Of a DNA stretch of 64,000 nt, positions 46,118 to 57,181 are shown one piece after another (position 1 is the stretch's first letter; the number at the start of each line of letters is the position of its first letter). The translations under genes were made by a program, and so were the position numbers. The notes below the pieces were generated by a model. The model did not search any database and was not told the origin of the DNA. It saw nothing but the letters and a program-made list of their open reading frames with translations. The DNA is from Rhodothermaceae bacterium (GTDB lineage Bacteria; Bacteroidota; Rhodothermia; Rhodothermales; Bin80), in assembly GCA_009838195.1 (NCBI GenBank), contig VXSC01000007.1, positions 1 through 64,000 of the forward strand. Reading direction: 5' to 3'.

Positions 46118-48217
46118 TTATTCAGCCAAATTTTGTTTGACCAATGCAGCTGGCAAAACCGCAGGGCAACCGTCATGGCGCAGAAGCGCTGCTAATGTTG
46201 TGACTGTCCAACCACTTACAATTATATCATCAATCAGGATTGTCGGCTGCTTACACGCCTTCTCCACTGTAAATGCATCTGCAATATTTCGAGCACGCTG
46301 GATCGGATTTTTTTGTCGGCTTTGCTGTCCCCCTATACCAGTCCTTGAAGCCGTGCGAACCAAACGCAAACCAAGTCGGTCCGCAACAACTCCTGCCAGA
46401 ATTGGCACATGCTGTCTATCCCTGTGCGGTGGCACGTACGTGACACACCGAAACTTCGAGGCCTTTTTCTTCAACACCCTAACAAATGCCTCCACAACTT
46501 CATCAGAATACTGCTCCGCAAACCTCCTTTCGTTTAGAATCTGATCACTCAGACTTCCTTCAAAAGCTCTACAAAGAGCGATCCCCCACTTCGCACGGTA
46601 CTCCGACCCGATTGTGCTCGTCTCATGAATCGGATGATTTGAGAGAAGGGAAAATGGCCAGTTCTGATTTGGACGGATACGTATTTCGCGCTTACCCATA
46701 AACTGTTCCGCTTCGCGAACCAATTCTTCTTTAGGTCGATATGACTTGTCTGCCCTGTTCGTACAGTTTCGGCATCGCCCACAGCGCGTTGCGGTCTGGT
46801 CATCTAGGGCACGCTGTAAAAATGCCATTAGGCATCCTCTGTGGTCCATGTACTCACGCATCTGTACTTGCTCACGCTCACGAATTTGCCGCAACCGGGC
46901 AATGGAATCCAGAGGGATCTGAAATCCATCTGCCTCTCCCGTTGCATACCATGCCCCCCGCTCCTTTATGACAGGAGAAGGAGATTCGAGTGAAGCAAGC
47001 TTGAGCACTTTTTCAATCCTGCTTTTTTTGAGATTGACCTGTAACATGATTTCGGGGAGAGTCAGTCCACCATCGGCCTCTTCCAGTATTCCAAGAACCT
47101 GATCAATCTCTTCTTGAGGAGGATAGGCGTTGTCCAAAAAGTAATCCGCAATTCGCTCGTCTTCTTTCCCCCACATCAAAAATCCGTACGCATCTTGAAT
47201 ACCTCGACCAGCCCGCCCCACCTGTTGGTAATAATGCACCACTGACCCCGGACGCTGATAATGGATGATGAACTTTAGGTCCGGCTTGTCAAAGCCCATT
47301 CCAAGAGCAATGGTTGCGACCAGAACTTTCAGCTCGTTCTTCAGGAGCGCCTCTTCCAACTCTTCCCGCTCTCCCGTATCTCCGTAGTAGGCTTTCGCAT
47401 CAATCCCCCGGGATTTAAGCCAGTCAGCAACCAGATCCGCATCCTTGCGTGTGAGCACATAAATGATCCCACTTCCCGATAAATGCGGAATCGCCTGAGC
47501 AATCCACGCCAGCCTTGTCTGGGGATCTGTTAATTTGAGATTATGAAGTTGCAGACTGCGTCGGATCAGGCTCCCCCGTGTCACCTGAATGTCCTCCCCC
47601 AGTTGCCTGCGGACATCCTCAACCACCCGGTCATTTGCCGTCGCAGTCGTAGCAACAATCGCAGCTCCCTCGGGAATCATTTCCTGAACTCTGCGAATGC
47701 GCTGATAATCAGGCCGAAAATCATGCCCCCAATCAGAGATACAATGTGCTTCGTCAATAATCAGCATCCCAAATCCACCTTTCACCATCGGGAGCGTTCT
47801 TGAGAAAAATCCTTCATTTGCCAACCGCTCAGGTGTAACCATGAGCAGATCTACCTCATCTGACTTGAGTTCTTTATGGATTTCACCCCAGGAATCAAAA
47901 TTATCCGAGGTCATCCTTCGCGCATTCAATCCGAGTGCGTCTGCTGCCAGTTCCTGGTTACGCATCAATGCCAAGAGGGGAGAAATCATAAGTGAAGGGC
48001 CCGCCCCTCGTTCCCGTCTGAGCTTGGTTGCAATCGTGTATACCATCGTTTTTCCCCAACCCGTACGCTGCACAATCAGGACCCGATTCCCGCTTACGGC
48101 CTGTTCGATACTTTCCCACTGACCGTCGTGAAACTCGGCCTCCTGATTGCCGACCGCATCACGAAGATAACCGGTGGCAATATCCCTGACGGTATCCGGA
48201 TTCTTTAGAGATGGCAT
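46118..48217 (-). CDS. RecQ-family DNA helicase fused to a C-terminal phosphoribosyltransferase domain
   Basis: The 699-residue protein begins with a full RecQ-type SF2 helicase: Walker A TGWGKT (52-57), DEAHCISDWGHDFRPDY (155-171), ATTATA (189-194), ALGMGFDKPDLK (304-315) and QVGRAGRG (332-339). A zinc site has C462 and C479/C482/C485. From about residue 560 a ComF-like phosphoribosyltransferase domain follows, including YVPPHRDRQHVPILAGVVA (594-612) and the PRPP loop TILIDDIIVSGWT (659-671). RNA-binding HRDC is absent. The gene starts 6 bp after the upstream metalloprotease stop and is followed by two DprA-like genes. The combination suggests nucleotide-linked sensing on DNA, by inference. 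Confidence 0.88.
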   Translation of the reverse strand: MPSLKNPDTVRDIATGYLRDAVGNQEAEFHDGQWESIEQAVSGNRVLIVQRTGWGKTMVYTIATKLRRERGAGPSLMISPLLALMRNQELAADALGLNARRMTSDNFDSWGEIHKELKSDEVDLLMVTPERLANEGFFSRTLPMVKGGFGMLIIDEAHCISDWGHDFRPDYQRIRRVQEMIPEGAAIVATTATANDRVVEDVRRQLGEDIQVTRGSLIRRSLQLHNLKLTDPQTRLAWIAQAIPHLSGSGIIYVLTRKDADLVADWLKSRGIDAKAYYGDTGEREELEEALLKNELKVLVATIALGMGFDKPDLKFIIHYQRPGSVVHYYQQVGRAGRGIQDAYGFLMWGKEDERIADYFLDNAYPPQEEIDQVLGILEEADGGLTLPEIMLQVNLKKSRIEKVLKLASLESPSPVIKERGAWYATGEADGFQIPLDSIARLRQIREREQVQMREYMDHRGCLMAFLQRALDDQTATRCGRCRNCTNRADKSYRPKEELVREAEQFMGKREIRIRPNQNWPFSLLSNHPIHETSTIGSEYRAKWGIALCRAFEGSLSDQILNERRFAEQYSDEVVEAFVRVLKKKASKFRCVTYVPPHRDRQHVPILAGVVADRLGLRLVRTASRTGIGGQQSRQKNPIQRARNIADAFTVEKACKQPTILIDDIIVSGWTVTTLAALLRHDGCPAVLPAALVKQNLAE

Positions 48218-48223
48218 AGACGC

Positions 48224-50719
48224 TTAATGACTACACCAGTCAGTGGCAGTGGCATCAAGAAATGCATGTTGCATCTGACGACGTGCCTCAGAACCGATTG
48301 GAGACCCTGGGGGGATCCTGGTGCCGACTAGACGCTCTTCCGGCTCATATTCTCTAAAGAGATAGCGTTCAATATCGGCGAGCACCATCTGACGGTGGTA
48401 ACGGGTTTCCCGATCATTCTGAGAGACTCTGCTGTCGGGAATCCACTCTGCAAACTCACGCAATCGCTCTGCGACCAAGGCTCTGACCGCAGGAGCGGCC
48501 TCCCGGTCACTGGCCAGTCCAATCAACTCATCAATCCATACCTGCTGTACTACACGCTGCAATTCAGCCTCGTACGGGTCATCCGCTACAGACACCCCCC
48601 AGACCACATCACTGACGAGTTCCATTACCCCGTGGAAATCAGGTAATGTGGCATCCCGATCCGTCTGATAGGCCATGCGAGCGGCACGCTCGGGGTTCAG
48701 AATTTGCGTAAATACCATGGTAGCAACTGCAGCAGCAGGAGTATAAGGGTCAAACGTCAAGCCCGTATGCCGCTGAAACAGTTCCCGGTGCATCGGGAAT
48801 CCAGGTGGGCGCGGCGGCAAATTCAGCCGCATACTCTCTGGAACCCGGAGAGCCTCAGCCGAAACGACCTCCAGTAGCACCTCCAGTGCCTCTTCCTGAA
48901 CCGCACCTTCAACCGGCTCAACCAATGCCTGTTGATCCCCACGCATCGCATAGGTGTAGGTCACGCCACCGAGTAATTTGGCGGTCGCCTCTATCTGGTA
49001 GCGATGTCGCAGGTAAAGCGGAACCAGAACTTCCTCCATGGTCGCCAATGGCTGACCTGTACGGATCACCTCCTCCCCAAAACGTGCCATAGCAGCTTCG
49101 CGGACCGCCATTTCATGGCGAAGGGCACGAACCATATCATCGCCGTTATCCCACAGATTAGAGAGCGGGTGTGCTGCACCAGTCGGGCGGGCATCCGCGT
49201 CGGTGATGTAATATAGTCCATCCTCCCATGCCCGCCGTAGGATCGCGTCCAGTAAAGCCCCCTCACTGTCGTCTGGCAGTGGCTGCGCGTACCCATAAGC
49301 AATTGCAACCTTGTCCCACTCACCGATACCAGTCGCGTACGCTGCCTCCAATTCAATTTCTCCGTTCTCATCCAGTACAGCATACGGGGCAGGATAATCC
49401 ATTACAGATGCACGGCTATTGACCGAAGAGGCAAAATTATGACTGAGTCCCAACGTGTGCCCGACTTCATGTGCAGATAACTGTCGGATCCGTGCCAGTG
49501 ACATAGATAGCATCGGATCCTCCGCTGAAAGGGAATCTCCATAAGGAGCCAAGAGCCCTTCGGCAATGAGATAATCCTGCCGCACCCTGAGTGAACCAAG
49601 TGAAACATGCCCCTTGATGATTTCACCGGTACGCGGATCTGTCACACTCGAACCGTAACTCCAGCCTCTGGTCGCACGGTGAACCCACTGGATCGTGTTG
49701 TATCGCACATCCATGGGATCCGCGTCCTCAGGGAGCATCTCAATGCGAAAAGCATTGGAAAACCCTGCTGCCTCAAATGCATCTGCCCACCACCGAGCAC
49801 CATCTAGAAGTGCTCCCCTGACTGGTTCTGGCGTGCCCGGGTCCAGGTAATATATGATCGGAGATACCGGATCACTCATTACTGAATCCGAGTGCTGTTT
49901 AATCAGGCGATGCCGCCGGATATAGCGCTTCCTCATGTCCTCCCCGATCGGTGCTGCATAATCCATGTAACTGATCGAACCATACCCGGCCCCGGGATGG
50001 AAAACTCTCGGTGTGTACCCATCATCGGGCAGCATCACAAATGAATGCCTCACGCTCAAAGTTACCGAATAGGGGTCCGCTGCCACATCACGTACATAAC
50101 GGCCGGGAGCTGTGGATGTAAAAGTGATTCGCGCTTCCATCTCTGTGTTATTTGGAAATGCTTTGAGCATAGATGGAACCGGAGCACTGCGACTCTTATC
50201 CAGGCTGAAGCTCCCCTGCTGTGCACCCCGAAGTCTGCGAACAACGTCGTTCGCATCCCGAACAACGAAATCCGTCGCATTCACAAGTACTCTCCCGGCT
50301 TCCTCCGCTTCCACCTTGAACCCCCAGATAATCGCTTCGGCAAAGGCTTCACGTACCGATGCACGCTCTGCCTCTGATTCAGAATCGGCGCGATAGCGCA
50401 GATTCGGCATGACCAATAGGATTTTGGGACCGCTGCGCTCAAAGCGGACCAGACGTGTACTGCCCAGTTGGCTCCGATCCAGTCCAATATCGTTCGACCC
50501 CAATCCCGCAGGCATCGAGGTCACATAAATAAATTCCTGCTCCAGGGCAGGTATTTCCAGGTAGATCTCTCCACTGGCTGAATTCCAGTATATCGGAAAA
50601 AATCCGTCGCGTTTATCCATGCCCGATGTTTTCTCGGTAATGGATGTGCCCCCCTGTCCGTACACTGGCACAGAGGCAAGGCATAATAGCATGTAAAGAA
50701 AGCGCATAGGGACATTCAT
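48224..50719 (-). CDS. Secreted zinc-dependent metalloprotease (DUF5117/DUF5118 type)
   Basis: The 831-residue product begins MNVPMRFLYMLLCLASVPVYG, a signal peptide. It has the zinc motif HEVGHTLGLSH (H417, H421, H427), the extended H-x3-H-x5-H metzincin pattern, followed by the Met-turn-like SRASVMDYP. A flanking N-terminal domain is of the DUF5118 kind (GFFPIYWNSASGEIYLEI, EFIYVTSMPAGLGSND) and a DUF5117 region follows. It should act outside the cytoplasm. The ATG at 50,719 places the signal peptide correctly; a more upstream ATG at 50,848 adds an unrelated 43 residues. Its stop is 6 bp before the recQ-PRT gene on the same strand. Confidence 0.87.
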   Translation of the reverse strand: MNVPMRFLYMLLCLASVPVYGQGGTSITEKTSGMDKRDGFFPIYWNSASGEIYLEIPALEQEFIYVTSMPAGLGSNDIGLDRSQLGSTRLVRFERSGPKILLVMPNLRYRADSESEAERASVREAFAEAIIWGFKVEAEEAGRVLVNATDFVVRDANDVVRRLRGAQQGSFSLDKSRSAPVPSMLKAFPNNTEMEARITFTSTAPGRYVRDVAADPYSVTLSVRHSFVMLPDDGYTPRVFHPGAGYGSISYMDYAAPIGEDMRKRYIRRHRLIKQHSDSVMSDPVSPIIYYLDPGTPEPVRGALLDGARWWADAFEAAGFSNAFRIEMLPEDADPMDVRYNTIQWVHRATRGWSYGSSVTDPRTGEIIKGHVSLGSLRVRQDYLIAEGLLAPYGDSLSAEDPMLSMSLARIRQLSAHEVGHTLGLSHNFASSVNSRASVMDYPAPYAVLDENGEIELEAAYATGIGEWDKVAIAYGYAQPLPDDSEGALLDAILRRAWEDGLYYITDADARPTGAAHPLSNLWDNGDDMVRALRHEMAVREAAMARFGEEVIRTGQPLATMEEVLVPLYLRHRYQIEATAKLLGGVTYTYAMRGDQQALVEPVEGAVQEEALEVLLEVVSAEALRVPESMRLNLPPRPPGFPMHRELFQRHTGLTFDPYTPAAAVATMVFTQILNPERAARMAYQTDRDATLPDFHGVMELVSDVVWGVSVADDPYEAELQRVVQQVWIDELIGLASDREAAPAVRALVAERLREFAEWIPDSRVSQNDRETRYHRQMVLADIERYLFREYEPEERLVGTRIPPGSPIGSEARRQMQHAFLDATATDWCSH

Positions 50720-50900
50720 GGTCAATTGAGTCTGTTGTGGACGAAATGGAATAAAGGGAAGGGATCTCGGTTCCATCCGCCTCGGCAATATAGATATTTC
50801 GCCGCTTGGTTCACGAACTGGAGCTTTGAACTCTAAAAATGAAGCCATTTTTCGCTAACCTCGTTAAACCGTGTTCCTGGTCAGCAACCCATCGCGATGA

Positions 50901-52915
<2,015 letters not shown>

Positions 52916-52932
52916 CCTTATTCACAGTCTTC

Positions 52933-53781
52933 GTGTATAGACTCACCTTGTTATTGGTCCTTTTGGGATCCGCTGCGCCGAGTAGTACTGCGCAGTCCGA
53001 CTCCACCTGGACTACCGAGGTGCAAGGATCGGTTTCCTTTACCCAGGTTGGATTCCGGCGATGGCACGATGGCGGCGTAAGTTCTCTTGCATTGGGGACA
53101 GGCATCCATGCTCAGGCAACCAGGATTTCTGGAAGAGCCCCACAGGAGCATGAGGTCCGCCTCGCGTTTGGAATCGTAAAACAGAATGGGATTGAACTGC
53201 GCAAGTCGGAGGATCTGATTCATGTGCGAAGTGCAGTCAGCTTTTCTGAAGTCCCTGTCTTCGGGCGGCTAAGTCCTGCTATCACGTTCGATTTTCGATC
53301 CCAGTTTGCGGATGGCTATCAGTACAACGAGACAGACTCGGGGACAGATGCTCTGAGAATTTCTGGATTTTTATCTCCTGCAACCTTCACGCAGTCCATT
53401 GGCCTGGATTACCCAGTCAAGACCTGGCTTGATCTGCAACTGGGGATCGCTGCCAAGGAAACCATCGTCACCATTCGCAGCCTGCGCGGTCGCTACAAGG
53501 TATCCCCGGACACACCTTTTCGCTGGCAGATGGGGATTGCGGGGCTGTTCATTTTTGATCGAACGATCTTCCCCAATGTGGATCTGAAGTCAACTCTGAC
53601 CCTCTTTATTGCTTTCAACCAGCAATCACCTGACACGATCTGGGAGACCTTACTGACCATGAAGGTGAATTCATGGCTTCAGGTCAACGCGGAATACACT
53701 GCACTCTTCGACAGAGACCTGTCCCCTTACATCCAGCGGAAGCAGTCCTTGGCCGCCGGGATCTCATTCAAGCTTCTGTAG
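52933..53781 (+). CDS. DUF3078-domain secreted protein
   Basis: The 282-residue product has a signal peptide (MYRLTLLLVLLGSAAPSSTAQ, GTG start) and a beta-rich body typical of the Bacteroidota DUF3078 family: VQGSVSFTQVGFRRWHDGG, then FDFRSQFADGYQYN, SPATFTQSIGLDYPV, and the ending YIQRKQSLAAGISFKLL. It likely forms an outer-membrane or periplasmic beta structure. Function is not known. It lies 17 bp after atpC and overlaps the convergent MFS gene by 14 nt. Confidence 0.8.
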   Translation: MYRLTLLLVLLGSAAPSSTAQSDSTWTTEVQGSVSFTQVGFRRWHDGGVSSLALGTGIHAQATRISGRAPQEHEVRLAFGIVKQNGIELRKSEDLIHVRSAVSFSEVPVFGRLSPAITFDFRSQFADGYQYNETDSGTDALRISGFLSPATFTQSIGLDYPVKTWLDLQLGIAAKETIVTIRSLRGRYKVSPDTPFRWQMGIAGLFIFDRTIFPNVDLKSTLTLFIAFNQQSPDTIWETLLTMKVNSWLQVNAEYTALFDRDLSPYIQRKQSLAAGISFKLL

Positions 53782-55000
53782 GCTCTGGAAGCAGACGCCA
53801 GACCACCCAGGCCATGAGAACGACTGCAATGGTCGCTGCAAGCACATTGTATGGGAAGCCCGGGTGTTCATAAAACCACCCGGCCGCAGCCGTTGCCACC
53901 CCCAATCCAAGCTGCCCGGATGCAATGGCCAGTCCCATCATGGAACCCCGTTGCGTGTGTGCTGTGAGTGCCGTCAGCAGTGCCATGATCGGCCCGGTAC
54001 GCATGGCCCCCAAAATCAATATCACTGCAGTGAACACGGCCGCACTAGTAAATCCTCGCACCCAAAAGGTCACAAATGGAAGCACAAGGGTCAGAGCCCC
54101 GCATGCAAAGATCAAGATTGGCTTCCGTCCGAAGCGGTCCGAAAGAACTCCACCCGAGGTCGTCCCTACAACAATTCCGATTCCCGCGATCACAAACAGC
54201 AGGGCCAGTTGCTGTATCGAAATTCCCACATCCTCTTCCAGCCATTTTGGGAAAAAGAACAGGAATACGCCGAGACTTGCAAAGAGAAGGAAATAAATTA
54301 CAACCCCTGCACACGGCCCTCGGCTCTGCAAAAGTGTGGCATAGGTTCTCAGCACAGCGGGAATGGAAAATGGCACCTCATCATACTTCACGTTGGACTG
54401 CGGCAAATACCACCAGGCCATTGCACTCGCCAAGACCATCAACCCACCGAAAACAATGAATGGAGTCTGAAATCCATAGGCGTTTGCTAATAGAATCCCT
54501 GCTGGCATCCCAAGGATCTGACCACATGCCACGCCGGTCAGGATCCACCCGGTGGCCCACCCGCGACGTTTGTAGGGAAAGTAGTCACCCACAAATGCGA
54601 CCATACTACCACTGTATACCCCTGTCGCCATTCCAGTGAGCGCACGCATGACCAAGAGTGACTCGTAGTGAACTGCTACTCCATGTAATAACAGTACCGC
54701 AGCAATGAGGGCGGTTCCGACAACTAGTACACGACGTCGTCCTACACGATCAGAGATCGGGCCTACGATCAGTGTGGAGAAAGCTAATACAACTGAATAG
54801 GCGGTGCCCAAAAAGCCAAGTGCAAAGTCTGTCGGAGGAGTCCGATTGAGGAGTTCATCCTGAATGATTGGTAAAAGGGGTGACACAATAAAGAGCTGGC
54901 AGCTTACGATGAACGCAGTCAGCCACAGCGGAGCGATTATGAAAAATGGATGGAGCCTGTCTTCAAGAACGGGAGTATCCAATGAAATTTCTTTTGTCAC
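53768..55000 (-). CDS. MFS-family transporter
   Basis: The 410-residue membrane protein has about twelve hydrophobic segments and the loop motif GPISDRVGRRRVLV (MFS motif A) near residue 80. A second such loop, VLSDRFGRKPILIF, follows at about 280. The substrate cannot be deduced. The stop overlaps the convergent DUF3078 gene by 14 nt. It is the last core-type gene before the AT-richer island. Confidence 0.9.
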   Translation of the reverse strand: MTKEISLDTPVLEDRLHPFFIIAPLWLTAFIVSCQLFIVSPLLPIIQDELLNRTPPTDFALGFLGTAYSVVLAFSTLIVGPISDRVGRRRVLVVGTALIAAVLLLHGVAVHYESLLVMRALTGMATGVYSGSMVAFVGDYFPYKRRGWATGWILTGVACGQILGMPAGILLANAYGFQTPFIVFGGLMVLASAMAWWYLPQSNVKYDEVPFSIPAVLRTYATLLQSRGPCAGVVIYFLLFASLGVFLFFFPKWLEEDVGISIQQLALLFVIAGIGIVVGTTSGGVLSDRFGRKPILIFACGALTLVLPFVTFWVRGFTSAAVFTAVILILGAMRTGPIMALLTALTAHTQRGSMMGLAIASGQLGLGVATAAAGWFYEHPGFPYNVLAATIAVVLMAWVVWRLLPEPTEA

Positions 55001-55454
55001 CGTTGTTGGAATTATATAGAGTTCGGTTGACAGATGGTACGATTACAAACACGCAGGATTACATCCATCGACTTGAATCCCCACGCCCGCGAGCATATAC
55101 ATGCCCAAATCTACGAAACCCATTTACTATTCTTCCCGAACTTGATATACAATCAAGAAATCCTCCTCTTTGTCATCCACGGCATAGTCCCCGCCTTGTT
55201 GAATCACACGTAGATTCGTGTTGGTAATGAGTTGGACTCGGCCAAAGAAATGTTGATGCACCATGCATATATGTCTCCTCTGGCGAATCCGAAAGCTCAA
55301 TGTTTGTCTAGCATACCAACTATTCGACTCACCATAGTCTGATTCCCTTACTCTACAGCAGTGTGACCATTTTAGTGAAAAACATTCATGCTTCTTGTTT
55401 GAAAAATCATCCTCAACCCTCTAATATCATTCTTGAATCAAGAAAAAGAGCAAA
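55001..55454. other. 454-bp gap with one tiny possible reading frame
   Basis: Between the MFS gene and the FRG gene the minus strand has one 45-codon frame, 55,127-55,264 (MVHQHFFGRVQLITNTN to EEDFLIVYQVREE). Its ending looks protein-like but lacks recognised relatives, and no Shine-Dalgarno is clear. It may be the tail of a lost gene. Otherwise nothing was seen. Confidence 0.3.
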
Positions 55455-56966
55455 TTACCTCGTCTGTGTCCCGCGAAAGTTACCATAATTCCGTGTTTTT
55501 CCTGATTCCTGGAAACCAGATTCTGGTAATGACGAATATTCATCAATTATTGCTTTGGCTGACTCATCAAGACTAGGAAGCAGTGTTTCTCGGGTGATGT
55601 TGACTAAATCGAGTTGATGCAAAATTCTCTCCTTATCCTTTGTTGTCGGTATCTCCCAAGTGTGATGGCCATAAATCGGAACCCCTGAGGTGAAATTTAG
55701 AACCTCATTGCGTTCAAATCTTTCGTGAAATGCCGAGATAAGGAAGGCACCGGATTGCGCCTGGATGCGCTCAAAAGATTGCTCGGGCTCTACAACAAAT
55801 ACCCTATAAAAATCCTTAGGGTCAATGCGATCATCGAAATATGGCTTTTCCTCTCGAATCAGCTGGTAAAGACGGCGCAGAGCATCCAGGTAAGTATCTC
55901 GATAACTGAGGTATGACTCCCTACCCTTTGTGCCTTGCGGCGTCCAACCTAATAGTATATTTTGAACTTCCCGTGGAAGTTTAGCAAAATTGGCAATAAT
56001 TGATACCGTATCACTGTTGAAGGGTTTAACCAATTCCCTGGGCAAGGAGAATACATGTAATATCCCGGGGTTTGGTTTATTGTAATCTGCATCTAGACAA
56101 GACCAGAACAATGCTACCAGTGGATTACGTGTAATATCAAGGAGTCTGGTTTTGAGTCCATGGTGCTGGGCGATCACCCATTGGGCCATAGCTGATCGGG
56201 TGCCTTCAAAATCTTTTGGCCGCCTTGCCATGAGGTCGAGAAGCATTTTCCCCTCGTTGGCACGGAGCCTGAATTTTCCCTCTTGTGATTGTCGCATCAC
56301 TGAGGGTCGCAAATCCCAACCACTTACGGCCTCACCTCGGAAAAACAAAATCGCATCGGGGAGATGCGATTTAATAACTCTGCATGCCTCAAGAAAATCT
56401 TCTATGCATTCAACGGTAGCAGTAGAAATCCATGTTTCCTCATAGGATGGGAATGACATATGCTCGGGAAACATTAAAGCTTCCCAAGGCCTTGACCCTC
56501 TTAAATCTGTACCCACAAGGTTAGCCGTTGTAAGATCTACTCCTTTAAGAGATATATTTGATAAGCGAGCTCCCTTGAAGTTAGTATCATAGCTGAATTT
56601 CGCATTTGTGACATATCCTCCTGAAAGATCTGTCCCTTGAAGGTCAGCACCCGTAAAGTCAGCATCTTTAAATCTTGAATTAGAAAGATCAGCCCCCCTT
56701 AGGTCGGCAAAGTGGAACGTCGCTCCCCTGTAATCTCCTCCATCATCAAAAGGAAGACCCGCTAAAATGGCCTTACTCAAGTTAGCCCTATTGAGATTAA
56801 TTCCGGGAAGAGAAACATGGCCATTGTTATTCACAAGTCCCGCGTTATGGCACTCCCTGTATATATGCACACCTGAGAGATCTGGAATGAAAGGTTGGAT
56901 TGCCCGCCTTTTGTTCCAACTAGAGACTCCCTCCAGGATCCATTGGAGATGCTGTCGATTCGCCAT
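55455..56966 (-). CDS. Pentapeptide-repeat / FRG-domain fusion protein
   Basis: The 503-residue protein has an N-terminal WNKRRAIQPFIPDLSGVHI lead-in. Pentapeptide repeats follow (residues about 55-158: LRGADLSNSRFKDADF, TGADLQGTDLSGG, ANLVGTDLRGS), which form a right-handed beta helix. A C-terminal FRG domain follows: ILFFRGEAVSGWDLRPSVM (FRG at 209-211) and QHHGLKTRLLDITRNPL (267-283). FRG domains are often in mobile or defence loci, with no settled reaction. The gene lies next to a type III restriction system on the same strand, with a 215-bp gap. The fusion of these two parts is unusual. Confidence 0.8.
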   Translation of the reverse strand: MANRQHLQWILEGVSSWNKRRAIQPFIPDLSGVHIYRECHNAGLVNNNGHVSLPGINLNRANLSKAILAGLPFDDGGDYRGATFHFADLRGADLSNSRFKDADFTGADLQGTDLSGGYVTNAKFSYDTNFKGARLSNISLKGVDLTTANLVGTDLRGSRPWEALMFPEHMSFPSYEETWISTATVECIEDFLEACRVIKSHLPDAILFFRGEAVSGWDLRPSVMRQSQEGKFRLRANEGKMLLDLMARRPKDFEGTRSAMAQWVIAQHHGLKTRLLDITRNPLVALFWSCLDADYNKPNPGILHVFSLPRELVKPFNSDTVSIIANFAKLPREVQNILLGWTPQGTKGRESYLSYRDTYLDALRRLYQLIREEKPYFDDRIDPKDFYRVFVVEPEQSFERIQAQSGAFLISAFHERFERNEVLNFTSGVPIYGHHTWEIPTTKDKERILHQLDLVNITRETLLPSLDESAKAIIDEYSSLPESGFQESGKTRNYGNFRGTQTR

Positions 56967-57181
56967 GTAACTTTCTGATTTATTTCGCTATGTTCCCACT
57001 CTATACTCTGCTTGTATGCTGATAAAAACTTCTCGGACACACCAGGGGTCGAGACAAGGTGCTATTGCTCGCACCAGCCATTCTCTCGACCTTTCCCATC
57101 CCGAACTGACTTAACCCGAGCTCATTTGATCTTGCAAGAGCAACGTAGTAGACAGCACAAGAATGAGACCCCCTAATCCTT

